A DNA stretch of 51,164 nucleotides, from positions 184,001 to 235,164 of the forward strand of contig CAUYUJ010021071.1 of assembly GCA_963575745.1 (NCBI GenBank), read 5' to 3'. The position numbers were made by a program, and so were the translations under genes. Below, in pieces: positions 1 through 10,670 of the stretch. The stretch comes from Prorocentrum cordatum (taxonomy: Eukaryota; Sar; Dinophyceae; Prorocentrales; Prorocentraceae). The notes below the pieces were generated by a model. That model saw nothing but the letters and a program-made list of their open reading frames with translations, searched no databases and had not been told where the DNA came from. Numbering within the stretch: position 1 is the first letter of the stretch; the number at the start of each line of letters is the position of its first letter.

Positions 1-129
1 GGACCAGCCGCGCCAGGACACACGACGCCATGTGATCATCGGGCCGCATCAGATCGCCTGAATATCGGATTCGAATCGGATCGGGCCGAATCGGATCGGA
101 CACTGGGGCCCAAGACCCGAAGCCGTTTT

Positions 130-835
130 GAAGGACTCTCTGGTCGTTTTGGAGGCGTATTGGGACCCCGTTGGGGCTCTCTTGGGGAGGCCTCTTGGGG
201 CATCTTGGGGCGATGTAAGACAATAAGCCCTCTGAGGCCACCCTGGGGCTGTTCTGTGCCGTCTTCGGGAGCTGTGGGCGTCCGTGGACTCTCTTGGGGG
301 TGCCTGGGGACCTCCTTTGGGCTCCCCTGGGGGCCTGCAGGGGCCCTCCTGGGCCGTCTTAGGGCTCTCTTGAGGGCTTATTGGGCTGTTTTGGTGTGGT
401 TCGGGCGGCGTCTGGATGGAGTGTCTGGGGCTTCCCTTGGGCTCCACTGGGGGCTTGCAAGGGCCTTCCTGGACTGTCTTGGGCCATCTTGGGGCCCTCT
501 TGAGCCGTCTCCAGGCTCTCTTGGGGGCTTCTTGGGCTGTTTTGGGGCGGTCTTGGCGGCGTCTGGGGTCGTGGTGCACGCTGGGGCCAACTGTAGATAC
601 TGAAAATATACGTTTCTTCGATGCGGAAATGGACCGATTTCAGCTTCTCGGGCCCTTTTCAGGGACATCTTGGAGCCATCTTGGCATGGTTCGGGGGCCT
701 GTGGGGGCTTCTTGGATGCGTCGTGGGGACGGCCTGGGGCCTCTTGGAGGCCTCGTGAGGGCCTTCGGGGGCCCTGGTCCCCCCATGCGCAGCTGTGGTC
801 CCTGGGCGCTGCCAGGGGGCCTCGTTCCCCGATGT
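130..835 (+). repeat. GGGGCCTC-type minisatellite (family M), copy 1
   Basis: The stretch is built from degenerate 10-13 bp units around CTTGGGGCCTCTTGGG, read on the + strand. A unit-free patch near 590-660 breaks it. The long frames on both strands here (for example 160-603 + and 49-579 -) are Gly/Leu- or Pro/Arg-rich by-products of the repeat. Related arrays lie at 12.56-12.76, 14.25-14.66 and 22.79-23.8 kb in the same orientation, and at 33.96-34.65 kb inverted. Confidence 0.8.
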
Positions 836-1380
836 TGATATGTATAGCCCCTAACCAGCTAGGCGGTGCTATGAAATGCTATGCAAGAGTGTTGGGCTAT
901 GAACTAGGATAGATGCACAAGATGCTACGTGGGTTGGGAGCTGAAGGCTTACCGACCTATAGCACTACGGGGCTGGTGATACATTGTGCCGCCTATGCAA
1001 GACATGAGAACTGGCGCGATTGGGTTGCGACCGCAACAGTTTTGACTCAAGACCGCTCTGAGGAGAAATCAGATCGTGCCCCGACTATCTCCAGGTTGCT
1101 GCGATTAGCTTGTTCGTACTGTACTTAACAAGTTTGTTATATGTGCTGACCGTACGTTTGTTACTCTTATTGATAATACAACTTAAACTCTTAGCATGAT
1201 CAACAATACTGTTCGTCACTATGATTGTTCTTCCCGGTAATATTAAAAATGTTTTCGTCTTTGCCGTGTTATTATTATGTGTCGGAATCCGATTCGCATT
1301 GACAACAATATGATCATAATTGTTCGTACTAGTCTTCGGGGTATTCGTAGTTTTCTGATTCGTATTCATCGTCTTCGTTT
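836..1380. other. No gene recognised; AT-richer unique sequence
   Basis: This 0.5 kb is less GC-rich than its surroundings and holds no repeat structure I can see. The only open frames are short (under 100 codons) and resemble nothing I know. Confidence 0.5.
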
Positions 1381-1776
1381 TCCTCCTACTCCGCCTCCTC
1401 CTCCCTTATTACATGCCCTCCGTCTGCGTAACATCCTCCGCCCCCCTCCCTCCTGCACCCCCCCTCCCTCATGCTCCTGCATTCTCTCCTGACCTCGCTC
1501 CTTGCTCCCTCCGTCCTTCCTCATCCTTCCTCCCTCCTTTCGCCTCCCTCCTCTTCATCCCTCCTCCCTCCTCTTCATCCCTCCGTACTCCTCCCCACTC
1601 CCCATCCTCCCTCCACCCTCCTTCCGCCCCCTTCCATCCTCTCCTTTTTCCTCCCGTCTCCCGCCTTCATCCTTCCGCCTTCTACCTTTCAACTCATCCG
1701 TGTTCCCTCCTCTCTCAGTCTGTCGCTCGCTCTCTCTCTCTCTCTCTCTCGCGTTCTCGCTCACTCTCTCTCTCTC

Positions 1777-1832
<56 letters not shown>

Positions 1833-1984
1833 GCTCTATCACTCTCTCTGTGTCCCTCTCTCTCTCTCTCTCTCTCCTCATCCTCCTCATCCTTCTCCAC
1901 CTCATTCTCCACCTCCTTGTCCTCCTCCTGTGCTTCATCCTCCTCCTTTTCCTTCGCCCTCCTTCCTCATCCCTCGTCCTCCTC
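1381..1984. repeat. Pyrimidine-rich tract with (CT)n core
   Basis: The + strand is almost purely C and T: CCTCC-type repeats flank a (CT)n core at about 1711-1876, followed by (CCT/TCC)n. Such mirror-symmetric homopyrimidine DNA can form triplex (H-DNA); that is general knowledge, not shown here. The Ser/Leu- and Arg/Glu-rich frames are artefacts. Confidence 0.9.
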
Positions 1985-2107
1985 ATCCTCCTCATCATCC
2001 CCATCTTCATACGCATCATCAGCAGCAGTATCATCAGCATCATCGTAATCAGCATCAGCATAATCATCATCATCATCATCATCAGCATCATCATCATCAG
2101 CATCATT

Positions 2108-2162
<55 letters not shown>

Positions 2163-2163
2163 G

Positions 2164-2217
<54 letters not shown>

Positions 2218-2226
2218 GATCATCAG

Positions 2227-2269
<43 letters not shown>

Positions 2270-2517
2270 GTACTCATCATCATAATCAGGATGGTCATCA
2301 TCACCATCATCATCCGCAGCATCGTCATCATCAGATTCATAATCATCATCATCAACAGCAGCATACACATCATCAGCAGCATCAACATCATCAGCATATT
2401 CATCACTGTCACACTCAGCATCACCATCGCCGCCGCCGCCATCACCATCATCATCATCAGTAGCAGCAGCAGCAGCGGCATCATCAGCATCATTATCAGC
2501 AGCATCAGCATCATCGG

Positions 2518-2575
<58 letters not shown>

Positions 2576-3330
2576 GTCAGCATCATAACCATCATCACCA
2601 CCACCCTGATTAGCATAATTATTATCATCAGCATCCGCATCATCAGCATCAGCATCAGCATCAGCGACAGAAGCAACATGATCACCATCATGATCGTCAC
2701 CATCATCCTCACAACCATCATCACCATCATCGTCAGAGTCATCAGCATCATCATCACAGCTATCAGCAGCAGTAACATCAGCAGCATCCGCATCGTCATC
2801 GTCATCGTCATCGACAACACCATCATGATCATAATCACAATCAGGAACAACAATAGCATCGCCATCGTCATCGACATAACCGTCAGAATCAACATCCTCA
2901 CAATTCATAATCATCGACGTCATCGTTTTCATCAGCATCGCCATCTTCAGCGGCATCGTCATCATCATTAACATTATCACCATCATCGTCCTGATCTCCA
3001 TCAGCATCATCATTGACACTATCACCACCCTTACACGCATCGCAGTCATCATGATCCACAGCGTCAGCAGCATAGTCATCATCATCCTCGTCAGCATCAC
3101 CATAATCACCCAACGCAACCATCATCATCAGCATCAGCAACAATATCAACATCAGCATCACCATCATCATCACCATCGTCATCATCAACATCATCATTCG
3201 CATCACCATCGCCATCACCATCACATGCGGCAGCATTATCATCAACAACATCATCAACATCATCATCACCATCACCGTCAGCATCAGCATCATCATCAAC
3301 ATCATCATAATGAGTACCACCATCCTCACA
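1985..3330. repeat. (CAT)n / (ATC)n trinucleotide tract, ~1.3 kb
   Basis: The tract is CAT/ATC triplets interrupted by CAG, CGT and AAT variants, with the purest run at about 2040-2280 and a second at 2516-2580. It generates poly-His, poly-Ile and poly-Ser frames on + and poly-Asp and poly-Met frames on -, up to 489 codons. All of these are explained by the triplet repeat. Confidence 0.95.
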
Positions 3331-3430
3331 ATCCTGATGGGTACCTCACCATCCTAACAACACCAGCCATCGCGCCCACTGCCCAAGGCAGGCATGCACC
3401 GAGGCGGAACGGCGAATTTAATGAACAACC

Positions 3431-3435
3431 GACGA

Positions 3436-3474
<39 letters not shown>

Positions 3475-3516
3475 AGTCGACGACGGCGGCGACGACGACA
3501 ACGACGACGGTGGCGG

Positions 3517-3548
<32 letters not shown>

Positions 3549-3570
3549 GCGGTCGCGGCGGCGGCGGGAC
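3431..3570. repeat. (CGACGG)n tract
   Basis: Hexamer CGACGG and triplet CGA repeats follow directly after the CAT tract. They give Thr/Ala and poly-Arg frames. Degenerate CGA-rich sequence continues to about 3750. Confidence 0.85.
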
Positions 3571-3815
3571 GCGGCGGCAAGGCGCGGCGGCGCGCCGAGC
3601 AGAACACGGGCGGGTCTCCCGCGGGCGCTTCGTCAGGGCGTATCAGGTCCCGGGGGTCGACCAGGGACGACTGGCGCGGGCAACGACGGAGGGCGGTCGC
3701 CAGACGAACACGACCACGACCACGATGACGACGACGCCAACTCAGAGGTTGAGCGAAAGGATGAGGGCCCAAATGCCGAGGAAGACGAAGGCGAGTACGC
3801 GGACGAGGATAAGGA

Positions 3816-4245
3816 TGCCCCCCGCCGCCGCCGCCGAGGCCAGAGGCCGCCTTGTCATCGGGGCGCAGGGCGCGCCTGCCTCAAGCTTCACTTCACTGAA
3901 GGCGCACAAACACAGGTGACTTGGCAGCGGACGGGGGCCCGGAGGCGAGCCGAAGCGCCAGCTGCAGAGACTCTGAGACGAGGGCACAACTAAACGCGCG
4001 AGGGTGGGTGGGGGGCGGCAAACAAGAGCCCTCAAATGGCAATGGAATGGCCATGGATCTGAAAGGATCTGAGACGCGGCCTCTCGTGCTGTGGCATCTG
4101 GCAATCTACAACGGGGTACTGGGCATGCCTCCCGCCGCCGCCGCCGAGGACAGAGGCACTGGCACAGATGACTGGGCAGCGGACGGAGGCTCGCGAGCCG
4201 AGGTGTCAGCTGCAGAAACTCTGAGACGAGGGCACAAGTAAACGC
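3816..4245 (+). repeat. Direct duplication of a ~250-300 bp block
   Basis: The block running from a CCGCCGCCG-rich start to the shared end CTCTGAGACGAGGGCACAA occurs twice, ending at about 3989 and 4236. The ends are 247 bp apart and the starts about 309 bp apart, so the second copy lacks roughly 60 bp internally. No coding function is recognised. Confidence 0.7.
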
Positions 4246-4269
4246 AAACTTGCCAAAGATTTCTTGGCC

Positions 4270-4830
4270 ACCTCCAAAAAACAGCTGGTCGATTCACCGT
4301 TGCACGAAAAGGGTGGACAATGCTCTAATCTTGGAAATGCCATGAGCTTGATCGAAACACTGAGCGAGAGCCTCATACAGAGCAGGAGCATAGTTGGGCG
4401 GCTTTGGTTTTGAAACCACCCCCCTTCGTGAGACCGTGGACGGAAGTATGTTTTCTATCAAAATGCGAGCAGGCAGGATCTCGACACACACGGGCGACGG
4501 AACGCAGTGGAACCCGATTGGCTAAAAATATTGTAGGATTTTCCCGAGGCGTCCCCCACTGACACATATCCGCATACACTAGCTGGCTGATATCCCACGA
4601 TGTGGCTTTCATGAGACATGGCAGCATCCAAAGACGCGAACCAGCGGGATTATCGAGAGCAGCGGGGCGCTGGAGCAAGCGCATCAGTTCTAAGACGCTG
4701 CAACAGAAGCCGGCAATCATGCTGCTATTTCGGATGGCCTCTACATCAGTGTTGTGTGCGAGACTTCAGGCACCCCCATGAGGTGCTGGCCCGAGCGGAG
4801 CCGTGAGGGGAGGATCGGACTGACTTGGCC
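4270..4830 (-). pseudogene. Methyltransferase-like block of a retroelement polyprotein, broken
   Basis: The minus frame from 4720 to 4373 contains the segment LDNPAGSRLW, then MCQWG, PTIFLAN and a Cys/His-rich stretch (RVCRDPAC...H). A neighbouring frame at 4430-4294 continues with a YAPALYEALAQCFD-type segment. This order, E/DNP-SSRLW, then a C-x-G motif, then K/NPT, then a Cys-His stretch, then YPPALCEA, is one I recall from dinoflagellate retroelement polyproteins; it lies upstream of the integrase there. ENP is reminiscent of motif VI of cytosine-5 methyltransferases, but the first residue here is Asp. At least one frameshift separates the two parts. Activity is not expected. Confidence 0.4.
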
Positions 4831-4924
4831 CTCTCGTCTCAGGGGGCAGGTGCCCCTGGCCCTCGTCCAGGTCTGACGCGGCGTCCCCATGGAGACTCCC
4901 CACACCTGGCCCCCAGGATCCACC

Positions 4925-6140
4925 TCCTCAGGCGCCCGATTCCCCAGAGTCAGCCCGCGGTCGTTTAGCTCTGATTTTGAACTTCAGACCGCAGGAACTG
5001 CGCGTCATCACCTGCCCGTCGTCATCTCGTGGATTCTTCTCAGGGCCCTCGCCTTCGCCGCTAGGCCACTTCTTTGACGATGGCCCTCTGCCGTCATAGA
5101 AAACAGCGTCGATTTGGTCGCCGGTCAGTTGCGCGAGGAAGCCGTGCGACTGAGCTCCCTTGCCTTTGCCTGTGCATTTGCCTTTGGCCAACATGTCCGT
5201 TCCTCTTGGTGAATCGTCGGCTTTTGTTGCGCACAACATGTGGGTCTGTTCACGTGGTGTCTTCATTGTTCCCCACGGTTCTGCATCTGCCAGAAAATCG
5301 GGGCGTCCATCTGGCCTGGGGGCATGCTTCTGAACCGCCCGGACAAATCATCAATGGCGTCTCCAAAGTCTGAGCAGGCATCGCGACTGGCGCCACTCGC
5401 GCGCCAGCGGCAGGCCTGAGCTTGATCATCGGGCTGCCACGCGGCGGCGGGAAATGCTGCCCGCGGCGGCGCGGCGCTCAGATGAAGGCCGCAGGCGCCT
5501 CGGGCACCTGGGAATTCGGCGACGGTCGCAGCCCAACGGTCGAGCCCCTGCTCGTGCCAAGGGTCTGCAAGGTGCACGACGCGTTGGTTTACTGTTGTCG
5601 TCGGTCATGACTGCGACGCCTCCAAAGGATGTCGGGGACCTGAAGGCGCTAGCGATGTCGTTGGGTGACTGATCCAAAAAAATGGCCCACGCGCCTGAAC
5701 AACGTCGAGAAACGGCTGAACTCAGGCTCTGTACTGGGCATCGTTTGCCGCGAGGCTGGCCGTGAGTTGGCCGGCCGTCACGGCAACCGCTCGGGGGGGA
5801 AGCCATATGTGTTCTTCCCATGGCATCGCAGCTCCACATTTGTGCGTCGCTCGGAGTCGCAGTGTGAGGAACCGCGTGAACATCGCGCTGGTGGTCTCGT
5901 TGCGCCGCCTCGAGAACTCGACAACTTCCCGTGTAGCTTGCAGGCGCGACTCTTCGCCAAGTTGTCCGAAGTGAATCGCGAAGCTCGCGATGTGGTAAGT
6001 ATCGGCACCATCAAGGCCATTCACCAAGCGAATCAATATCCACATCTGTGGTGACTACGTTCCGACCGAGCAAATCCTGCACCCACTGGCGGAACGAGTA
6101 CATGGACTCGCGTTCACGCGACCAGGCAGGTGGCTGACGC
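4925..6140 (-). pseudogene. gag: Degenerate gag with remnant CCHC zinc knuckle
   Basis: The minus frame 6045-5722 has a segment EVVEFSRRRNETTSAMFTRF that fits the 'RRRNE...F..RF..LR.RA' region of dinoflagellate LTR-element gag proteins (recalled). The frame then shifts; the segment FLDQSPNDIASAFRSPTSFGG lies at about 5680-5610. Further on (5266-4928) a GKCTGKGKG linker leads to NPRDDDGQVM and a knuckle remnant near 4960-5005. There only one Cys of the expected C-x2-C-x4-H-x4-C remains; the other positions read Arg, Lys and Arg. At least three frame changes make this a relic. It is placed upstream of the methyltransferase-like block on the same strand. Confidence 0.45.
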
Positions 6141-7015
6141 ATGCTGCCTCATCTGCCGCAGCCTCCACCCTGCTTCTCAGCTCCTCCAGGCATCGTGCAG
6201 ACCAGCCCGAACAAAGCGATCACGACGATGATGATGTTGCCCAATTGCGCCAAGATTGAAATCATCTTCTAAAATACCCCACCAGGATATGAGCTGCGAA
6301 GGCACTTTGGAACTCGAACCTGCACAAGGACGAACGCAAGCTCGACGTTTGGGACACACGTCGCAGTACTTGCACCCTGGGTCGGCGCCAAGGGTGGGGA
6401 GACGCGTACGTTAACAAACAATGTCGATTGGGGTGCGCAGCTTGCTCCTTAGGACGAACGCCGGCACTACTGCGCACAACCCGAATCCAAATACTGGCCC
6501 AATGATGCGGCCCTGGGCAAAACTGCGTTCCGCGGCCAAAATCAAAAATTTGCCCGAAACCAGGGCGGCGCGGCGCCTATGTGGGCCGGCGACCTGCACA
6601 TAGCAACCAGCTGCTGTTACCGCAGCTGGGCGTCACCGAGACTCACACGGTGTGGCGTTGGCCCCATCGTGCCTGTGATTGGCCGGGGCGAACTGCCCGC
6701 GGGAATGCAGAACAGCCACACGCACATGCTGTTGAGGACAGAGCGTGTGGTATCAAAGCGGAAATCGAAAAAAAATCGACTGCGCGTCCACATCGCACTC
6801 TGCACGTCTTCCGTGGATCGCGAACCAGGATCGCTCCCAGTTCCGGTGCCAACTAAAATTGCGGAGGCACGTGGTAACGAGAATGTTGGCACGGCAGCGA
6901 TAAGACATCTGAGCGGGGTTCTGTACTTTCCCACAAATGCGCGCTTGCACGCGCGAGCCAGCGCTGAGCCAAAACGGAAACAAGGCATCATGTTTGGATG
7001 ACGAAGAAAGGAAGA
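6141..7015. other. No gene or repeat recognised
   Basis: Mixed-composition sequence. The open frames on both strands are under 230 codons, extend into the flanking GAC tract, and show no motif I can name. Confidence 0.4.
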
Positions 7016-7017
7016 CG

Positions 7018-7720
7018 ACGAGATGATGGGCGGGATACGACGGGCGAGGACGACGACGGCGACCACTGACGACAACGACGCCGACGACCACGCCGACGAC
7101 GATGAAGACGAACAACAGAAACAGCACCAGACATCATCAGCAGCAGCAGCCGCACGCCCGTCTGCACTTTTCGCGCGGCGCGCGGCAACGACACAGACGA
7201 CGACGGACGACGAACGACGGACGACGCGCGACGACCACGACGACGACCACGACGACGGCGACGACGACGGCGACGACAGCGACGGCGCTGGCAGCACCGG
7301 CGGCGGCGTCGGCGGCAGCGGCGACGACGACGACGACGACCACCAGCACTACCACAACGGCGGCGATTACGACAATGACCCTGACGATAACGATGATGAT
7401 GGCGAGCACGGCAAAAGCGACGACGATGACGAAGACGACGGCGACGGCGACGACGACGACGACGGCAGCGACCTTGGCGGCGACGACAACGGCTGCGGCG
7501 GCGGCAGCGACGACGGCAGCGGCGGGCGGCTTGCGATGGGAGCGCGGCGGCGCGCGCCGGGTCGAAGAGCCGAGGGCCCCTGCTGGCGCACAGCGTGGGC
7601 TCCTGATGTTCCATCGACGACGAAAACGATGACGACGACGATGACGACGACAACGACGACGACGACGACGATGACGACGACGGAGGAGGAAAAAGAACGC
7701 GACAGGCTAGCGCCTCATGG
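7018..7720. repeat. (GAC)n / (CGA)n trinucleotide tract
   Basis: GAC/CGA triplets with GGC and GAT variants run for about 0.7 kb. They give poly-Asp, poly-Thr, poly-Arg and poly-Val frames on both strands, none taken as a gene. A GGAGG-rich patch at 7735-7810 follows. Confidence 0.9.
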
Positions 7721-7830
7721 CAAGTCTAATGTAAAAAGGAGGAGTCGGAGGAGTGGGAGGCGGGGGAGGAGAGGGGGGAGGAGGGGAGAAGAGCCAGGGG
7801 GAGAGGGGGCGTGGGCAAGCCAGGTGCGTT

Positions 7831-8876
7831 CGCGTCATATCTGACATCCTACCCCTCCCTCCCCTTACCATGGCGCAGATCCCCTCTTGACTCGCACGGT
7901 CGGATGTCGAGCACGGCAATGATCCCGAAAGGGTACGCGATGCATTGTAGAGCACGGCGTGGCATGGCGTAGAGGAGCACCGCAAAGCGTAGTATCAACC
8001 TAGCATCGCATGCCGTGGCATGGCACGAGAAATGACGCCAGCGCTGCAGCGGGAGCACGAGTCGAAACGAGCGGAAGCACGGAAATAAGGCCAGCGCTGC
8101 AGCGGGAGTACGATTCGGAACGAGCGGAAGCACGGAAATGAGGCCAGCGCAGCAGCGGGAGCACGATTCGGAACGAGCGGGGCCCGAAAATGAGGCCGGC
8201 GCCTCAGCGAGAGCAGCATCTTAAAAAAATGCAAGCGAAAATCCAACTCCGGGGAAACCTGTGTGTAAAAAACAATGCGCGGGGGGGTCGGACACTTTCA
8301 AACCGTCATCAGGGGAAGCGGGAGAGTAGTATTCATATCAAGATATGTGCGCTCGCGTCATATCTGACATCCTACCCCTCCCTCCCATCCCTTACCATGG
8401 CGCAGATCCCCTCTCTACTCGCACAGTCGGATGTCGAGCAGGGCAATGATTCCGAAAGGGTACGCGATGCATTGTAGAGCACGGCAAGGCATGGCGTAGA
8501 GGAGCACCGCAAAGCGTATATCGACCTAGCATTGCATTGCATGCCGTGGCATGGCACAAGAAATGACGCCAAGGCTGCAGCGGGAGCACGAGTCGAAACG
8601 AGCGGAAGCGCGGAAATGAGGCCAACGCTGCAGCGGGAGCACGATTCGGAACGAGCGGAAGCACGGAAATGAGGCCAGCGCAGCAGCGGGAGCACGATTC
8701 GGAACGAGCGGGGCCCGAAAGTGAGGCCGGCGCCTCAGCGAGAGCAGCATTTTGACAAAAAATGCATGCGAAAACCCAACTCCGGGGAAACCTGCGTGTA
8801 CAAAAACAATACGCGGGGGGGGGGTCGAGCACTTTAAAAACCGTCATCAGGGGCAGAGGGAGAGTAGTATTCATAT
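7831..8876 (+). repeat. 523-bp tandem duplication containing a 53-bp minisatellite
   Basis: The sequence starting CGCGTCATATCTGACATCC at 7831 recurs at 8354. Both copies run through a GCATGCCGTGGCATGGCA patch and three and a half units of a 53-bp minisatellite (units start near 8028, 8081, 8134 and 8186 in copy 1), and both end at GAGAGTAGTATTCATAT. By eye the copies are about 90% identical with small indels, so the duplication is not recent. The open frames are repeat-derived. Confidence 0.9.
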
Positions 8877-8889
8877 TGAGTAATTGTTG

Positions 8890-9145
8890 AGTAATTGTAG
8901 AGGATGAGGGGCAGGAAAGGGGGAGTGGGGAGCGGGGAGAGGGGGAGCGGGAGAGGGGGCGGACAAGGAAAAAGAGCGGCAATCAGGGAAGGAGGAAGAG
9001 GGGGCTGAAGAAGAAGGAGGGGGGAAGAGGGAGGAAGGGAGAGAGGGAGGAGGGGGTGGAGGAAGCAAGGGAATGAGGCTGGGGGCGACGGGGAAGAGGG
9101 GGAAGTGGAAGGGAAAGGAAAAGAAGGGAGGGAGGGACCAGCGCA
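8890..9145. repeat. Purine-rich (GGA/GGGA)n tract
   Basis: The + strand is almost entirely G and A in short GGAGG and GGGGAG units. It gives Pro/Ser/Leu frames on the minus strand that are not credible proteins. Confidence 0.85.
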
Positions 9146-9239
9146 CACATTAATGATGAGGTCAGAAACTCAGAAGCCCGCAGCACTATACTGGTTGGCT
9201 CGCCCCCTGCAGCGAGGGCTTCAAAACTCTAGCGGGGTC

Positions 9240-9425
9240 CACCGTTCCTTTGGAGTGTTTTCCGGCCAGAACTCTAGGAAGCTGCAATGCCCGACCTCTT
9301 TTCGGGCTCCCTGTGGCAATCCGTCTGAAGGCCTCTAGAACACGATTCGCTCAAAGAGCCGCATCTGCGGCACATCAGGATACTGCCCGGGACACTTTCG
9401 CCAGCGTAGCCATAATACAACATCT
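9240..9425 (-). pseudogene. Zn-ribbon C-terminal domain relic
   Basis: The minus frame 9738-9274 ends with ILMCRRCGSLSESCSRGLQ, then TDC and REPEKRSG. A neighbouring frame continues with RVLAGKHSKG. The pattern C-x2-CG...RGL...C..EP followed by L-x-GKHPK resembles a short Zn-ribbon tail I recall at the ends of many dinoflagellate, probably transposon-derived, proteins. The frame shift lies near 9295. The upstream part of the frame (9738-9430) is not recognisable. It may belong to the same minus-strand element as the LINE-like tail at 10.2-10.7 kb. Confidence 0.4.
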
Positions 9426-9429
9426 CGCG

Positions 9430-10185
9430 CACGCGATGTTGGGCCACCATACTATAACGATGCGGGCAATATCCAGGGCACATACAGTGCGCCCTCTCTT
9501 CTGTTCTCGTCTGGGTATGGCACCCTGTTCTACGCTCAGCACAGATCCAACGCTCGCCATGCTTCAGGTTCTGGTGGCCCCCTTTGGGGTCTCCGATGGC
9601 GGGGAAGGAGCCGGCCTCGGAGGAGCAAGACCACCCTGGCAAGGCCGCCCCGCCAGTCTCGCTCCCGCAGGAGGGCTGAGGGACTTCTCGGGTTTGTCCA
9701 GGGCCTTGCCTCCAGCTTTGGTGGCCACTGTAAGCCATGGCTGGAGGGCTTAGGAACCAAAATCAAACAAAACAAAAAAAAACTTAGCAAGCGAACTTGC
9801 CTGCTGGCCCGCAACTTCGACCTGCCAACGGCTGGGTTTGCTAGCTCAGGGGCAACGATTCTTGGCAAACGTATCGACAGCAGCGCTCCCCGTGGCCATT
9901 CCTCCACGATCCCCTGCCGCTCTCTAACTGTCCAACGTCAACTCACGCCTCGGTTTCGTGGAGCCTGGGGCCCAGCGGGCTCAGGGTGGTCCCACCAATC
10001 ACTTCAAAGGCGCCGTAAACGTTCCCGCGGGCAAGAACTCCCCGATTGACATTAGCGGTACTTTAGTAGTCTACAAAAACCCTGGCCTGAGGGTCAACAT
10101 TGAGGCCCGGCGCTAGCACCGCACAGTGCTCAGCAGCAGGCGAAATGGCCATAAGCGCGTTGCCAACCTGCCTTATCACACAAGC
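9430..10185. other. No clear gene; possible continuation of minus-strand relics
   Basis: Short minus-strand frames are present (for example 10269-10063) but none has a domain I can defend. The order of relics on the minus strand suggests eroded element sequence, which is inference only. Confidence 0.3.
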
Positions 10186-10189
10186 AAAA

Positions 10190-10670
10190 GCATCACCGCG
10201 CGCACGAAGGAAGACGAGTGCCCAGCCAGCTGCATTGCACATGGCGCGCCCCCCTGGCTCGAGGCACAATCCGCCAGCGAAAGCGTCGCCTCAGAGGGCC
10301 TGCTGCGGCGACAAGGCGGAGTCCCGACACCAGAAAGAAGCGCTTTCGAAGCCGAGTCCATTTGGGGGCCCAGTGTCGGATTCTGGCGCAAGCTGGAGAC
10401 CGAATGCCAGAGTTCTGGTCTGGCATATTTGATATCTGCTCGAGCTCCCCCGGAGCGAACTCCCGCCGTGGTTTGGCACTCTTGCTGCATTCTAAAAATC
10501 TGCGCTTGATTGGTCGCATGGGGAGCCGCATTCGCATTGGGGGGTCGACCTGATAGCCGGCAGAAAGCAGGCGGCCATGCGCCCAAACGAACTGCGTGAG
10601 ATAACGCGCCAAAGAAGACTTGGCATCGCTGTCGAATTTGGTCCCTCCCATGAAGGCTCTGGCAACTCAA
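10190..10670 (-). pseudogene. LINE-like ORF2 C-terminal CCHC region, decayed
   Basis: The minus frame from 10651 carries FVWAHGRLLSAGYQVDP. A +1 shift then gives CECGSP (codons near 10536-10525), and returning to the first frame gives RRFLECSKSAKPRREF. Read across the two shifts this matches the layout 'W...R..AGY..D..C.CG.P.DT..HR...C....RR', a zinc-knuckle tail of LINE-type ORF2 proteins. The His position reads Arg or Lys. The two compensating frame changes within about 60 bp and the missing His mark it as a pseudogene. Confidence 0.4.

Larger units (their letters stand above)
4270..6140 (-). mobile_element. Decayed retroelement relic, minus strand
   Basis: Read on the minus strand, a gag-like segment ending in a degenerate zinc knuckle (about 6140 to 4925) is followed by a methyltransferase-like block (about 4830 to 4270). 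In a complete element protease sequence should lie between them, so an internal deletion is inferred. I found no LTR pair or target duplication. Frames change several times. The family is likely an LTR (copia-like) element distinct from the one at 14.7-22.8 kb. Confidence 0.45.

Noticed and set aside
1471-2971. Poly-His, poly-Ile and poly-Met frames of 330-489 codons
   Set aside because: They are the reading frames of the CAT/ATC triplet tract; several frames are open at once.
10063-10269. RQVGNAL on the minus strand, like motif X of cytosine-5 methyltransferases
   Set aside because: The other motifs are missing in collinear order. The stretch lies just after the LINE-like tail, and a short match of common residues can occur by chance.
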